Shown here piece by piece: positions 62,070 through 64,000 of a DNA stretch of 64,000 nt (the stretch's first letter is position 1; each line of letters begins with the position of its first letter). Both the position numbers and the translations under genes were made by a program. The stretch covers positions 22,572 through 86,571 of the forward strand of contig SUUX01000005.1 in assembly GCA_015062305.1 (NCBI GenBank), read 5' to 3'. The notes beneath the pieces were generated by a model that had not been told where the DNA came from, made no database searches, and worked only from the letters and a program-made list of their open reading frames with translations. Origin of the DNA: Alphaproteobacteria bacterium. GTDB lineage: Bacteria; Pseudomonadota; Alphaproteobacteria; RF32; CAG-239.

Positions 62070-63253
62070 TGTTTGCTCTCAGCCATTGCTAGTTGTGGAG
62101 TTTTTGTCATTGCTACGACTATACAAGATTTGTTTGATCTTTTCAAACTATTACATGTTTTATCCGCTTCATTTTTTTTGAGGCCTATAATTTTTGAGCG
62201 ATATATAACTGCGGCACCTTTTTTGGTGGGTTCTATATCTATATCAGCTTGTCTTACAGAGGCAATCTGAGCTTGTTTGCGGATATTTAGAGCATAAGAA
62301 CGAGCTTTGGCATAATTGGAGAACGCACCAACTTGAATGCTCCACTTTTTGTTTGCTTGTATTTTTTTGTTGTGTGTGTGTTGTTTGGGAAGTTCAGCGT
62401 AAAGTTTAGGGGCTTCCATTTTGGATGCCAATGTTAGCTTGTTTAAGCCTTTATTCATCATATTGGCAATTTGTTTGTCACGACTTTTGATGGTGTTGTG
62501 TCCCATGGTTACGGCAATTACGCGATGTCCATTGCGTTGTGCAGATGTGACAATGTTGTAGCCGGCAGCGTTAGTAAAACCTGTTTTCATGCCATCGGCA
62601 CCAGCAAAATTTTTGAGCAAGTGATTATGTGTGTAATATGTGCGTCCACCATAAGAAAATTTCTTGGTAGAAAACAATTTGTAATATTGCGGAAAATGAT
62701 GATATAGAGCGGCACCTAAAATAGCCATATCTCTTGCGGTGCTTTTTTGTGCTTTGTTGGGCAAGCCAGAGGCATTTTTGAAAGTCGTACTCTTCATACC
62801 GAGTTCTTTTGCCACTTTTGTCATGGTTTGAGCGAATCTTTCTTCGCTGTATCCAAGACCTTCTGCCAAAACGGTGGCGCAATCATTTGCCGATTTTACA
62901 ATAAGAGCCATAACAGCATCTTTAACTTTTATTTTTTCTCCGGCTCTAAGACCGAGCTTTGAAGGAGAACGATTTGCTGCCGTACGAGAGACTGGCAACA
63001 TATCTTCCATCTTTATAATGCCTTTATCTAAGGCATTGAAAGTAATATATAGAGTCATCATTTTGGTTAGAGAAGCAGGATAACGACGTTCATCAGCATT
63101 AGATGCGGACAGAACATCTCCTGTTTCGGCATCTATCATTATGGATGATATTGTGCGTTTGGCGGCTTCGGCGTTGTTTGTGCAAAATAAAATACTGCCA
63201 ATAATAGTAATGGCAAACAACGAATTGTATATGTGTCTATAATTCTTTATCAT
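62066..63253 (-). CDS. dacA: D-alanyl-D-alanine carboxypeptidase with SPOR domain
   Basis: Penicillin-binding protein of the S11 family that trims pentapeptides in the periplasm. 395 residues with a signal sequence (cut near residue 30, NAEA). The three catalytic motifs are SLTK (Ser61, Lys64), SAN (121-123) and KTG (223-225). A C-terminal SPOR domain (about 305-390, KWSIQVGAFSNYAKARSYA) binds denuded septal glycan and would direct it to the division site. In place of the usual membrane-anchoring tail it has SPOR. Operon with mipZ. Confidence 0.95.
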   Translation of the reverse strand: MIKNYRHIYNSLFAITIIGSILFCTNNAEAAKRTISSIMIDAETGDVLSASNADERRYPASLTKMMTLYITFNALDKGIIKMEDMLPVSRTAANRSPSKLGLRAGEKIKVKDAVMALIVKSANDCATVLAEGLGYSEERFAQTMTKVAKELGMKSTTFKNASGLPNKAQKSTARDMAILGAALYHHFPQYYKLFSTKKFSYGGRTYYTHNHLLKNFAGADGMKTGFTNAAGYNIVTSAQRNGHRVIAVTMGHNTIKSRDKQIANMMNKGLNKLTLASKMEAPKLYAELPKQHTHNKKIQANKKWSIQVGAFSNYAKARSYALNIRKQAQIASVRQADIDIEPTKKGAAVIYRSKIIGLKKNEADKTCNSLKRSNKSCIVVAMTKTPQLAMAESKQ

Positions 63254-63366
63254 TTTGTAATTCTTTTTTTTGGGCTCAAATTTATTTAATTTTACAATTA
63301 AAAAGAAAATAAATTATTAATTTTTTCTAGGATAGCAAAAAAAAGTACAATGATGATTTTTTTATC

Positions 63367-63395
63367 TTGACTTTGGGTGCGAATGTTAGTAGAAA
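63367..63395 (+). promoter_or_regulatory. Sigma-70 promoter of tRNA-His
   Basis: TTGACT (63367-63372), a 17-nt spacer and TAGAAA (63390-63395), ending 13 bases before the tRNA 5' end. Confidence 0.6.
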
Positions 63396-63408
63396 GTGTT
63401 TCAGCGAT

Positions 63409-63485
63409 GGCGAACGTAGCTCAGTTGGTAGAGCCCCGGTTTGTGGTACCGGTTGTCGTCGGTTCGAGCCCGATCGTTCGCCCCA
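63409..63485 (+). tRNA. tRNA-His (anticodon GTG)
   Basis: Full cloverleaf with 7-bp acceptor GCGAACG/CGTTCGC, D stem GCTC/GAGC, anticodon stem CCGGT/ACCGG with loop TTGTGGT (anticodon GTG) and T-loop TTCGAGC. An encoded extra 5' G at 63409 pairs with C73 at 63482, the histidine identity element, and CCA is encoded at 63483-63485. Confidence 0.97.
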
Positions 63486-63493
63486 TATTTTAC

Positions 63494-63522
63494 AAGGTGT
63501 CTATATTTAGGCACCTTTTTTC
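63494..63522 (+). terminator. Terminator of tRNA-His
   Basis: AAGGTG and CACCTT with a 12-nt loop followed by T4, nine bases after the tRNA CCA. Confidence 0.75.
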
Positions 63523-63542
63523 TTACTGTTTGAAATAACGTC

Positions 63543-64000
63543 TTTTTTTGCGAACAATCGAGCTCTCACAAGTTCTCGCCCGTCTTGCTTCGTAGAGCTC
63601 ACTAAAAAAGTTCGCTAACTTCGCTTCGGGCAAGTCATTGTAACATTTGCAATGACGTCGTTGCCGACTATTGCAAATTAACAAAGTCTGAAAGTTCATG
63701 GCAAAAACAATTCGCCGGATTGTTTTTGCTCATAAACTCGTTCGCCCCAGTTAATGCTCTGATTCTAGATCGGGGCTTTTTTTTTGCGAACAATCGAGCT
63801 CTCACAAGTTCTCGCCCGTCTTGCTTCGTAGAGCTCACTAAAAAAGTTCGCTAACTTCGCTTCGGGCAAGTCATTGTAACATTTGCAATGACGTCGTTGC
63901 CGACTATTGCAAATTAACAAAGTCTGAAAGTTCATGGCAAAAACAATTCGCCGGATTGTTTTTGCTCATAAACTCGTTCGCCCCAGTTAATGCTCTGATT
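63543..64000. repeat. Large tandem repeat (236-bp period) after tRNA-His, running off the window
   Basis: 63543-63764 and 63779-64000 are identical over 222 bp, apart from the length of the opening T run (7 versus 9). Each copy contains GCGAAC/GTTCGC around paired GAGCTC sites (63550-63615), GTCATTG/CAATGAC (63634-63656) and a perfect 11-bp hairpin GCAAAAACAAT/ATTGTTTTTGC (63701-63729). Each then has TCGTTCGCCCCA, the exact last 12 nt of tRNA-His. Copy 1 ends in a GCCCC/GGGGC terminator (63744-63785). There is no coding capacity. It is more GC-rich than its surroundings. This is all that the 63486-64000 gap holds. Confidence 0.92.

Noticed and set aside
63543-64000. CRISPR array
   Set aside because: The repeated unit is about 220 bp and identical throughout, without short repeats and unique spacers.

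Overview
The window looks like chromosomal DNA of an AT-rich alphaproteobacterium. The best evidence is a set of Caulobacter-type cell-cycle genes in one stretch: gcrA, the hybrid kinase cckA, the division-plane ATPase mipZ and the DnaA-related hdaA. Supporting signs are the flgF-flgG-flgA-flgH order, a FlaF-like flagellin regulator and the ppx-rlmE-rsmB group. A large pyruvate:ferredoxin oxidoreductase gene, the acetate pair pta-ackA and nagA-nagB suggest a fermentative or anaerobic lifestyle using amino sugars, possibly host- or gut-associated. That lifestyle is inference.

Layout from left to right. Positions 1-3051 hold nifJ on the minus strand, cut by the left edge. Then come a small secreted protein, a DMT transporter, tRNA-Gly(CCC), gcrA, an exported protein of unknown function, rpoZ, the ppGpp enzyme rsh, a DUF2062 protein, acpS, lepB, rnc and era (to 13045). 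A tandem palindromic repeat and an unknown gene follow. The flagellar operon flgF-flgG-flgA-flgH (14132-17175) has a textbook sigma-54 promoter. After it come a double-domain FlaF-like gene, lolC-lolD, and rpmI-rplT-pheS-pheT. On the minus strand from 30253 down to 24495 lie a PcrA/UvrD helicase, msrA, nagA, nagB and a membrane protein. Plus-strand genes for a TPR protein, MoxR, DUF58 and a second TPR protein follow. Next on the minus strand are two small unknown genes, rsmB-rlmE-ppx-ppx and pta-ackA.

From 41966 the plus strand carries ndk, a DUF2066 protein, an AI-2E/PerM permease and a reduced division and cell-wall cluster: mraY-ftsW-murG-murB-ftsQ-ftsA-ftsZ. This cluster has none of the Mur ligases and no ddl. 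Facing it on the minus strand are fliQ-fliR-flhB-cckA-hdaA, preceded by pgm and a secreted GH114/TM1410-like protein, then dacA-mipZ. The right end has tRNA-His followed by at least two copies of a 236-bp tandem repeat. Each copy contains the last 12 nt of the tRNA gene.

Functionally the window links growth control (rsh, rpoZ), cell-cycle phosphorelay and replication control (cckA, gcrA, hdaA), division placement and septum building (mipZ, ftsQAZ, ftsW, mraY, murG, dacA) and flagellar assembly. The most unusual items are the tandem FlaF-domain protein, the tRNA-His-linked repeat array, the ligase-free division cluster, a GH114-like protein lacking the expected acidic residues, and terminator-like hairpins placed directly in front of rsh and in the nifJ leader.
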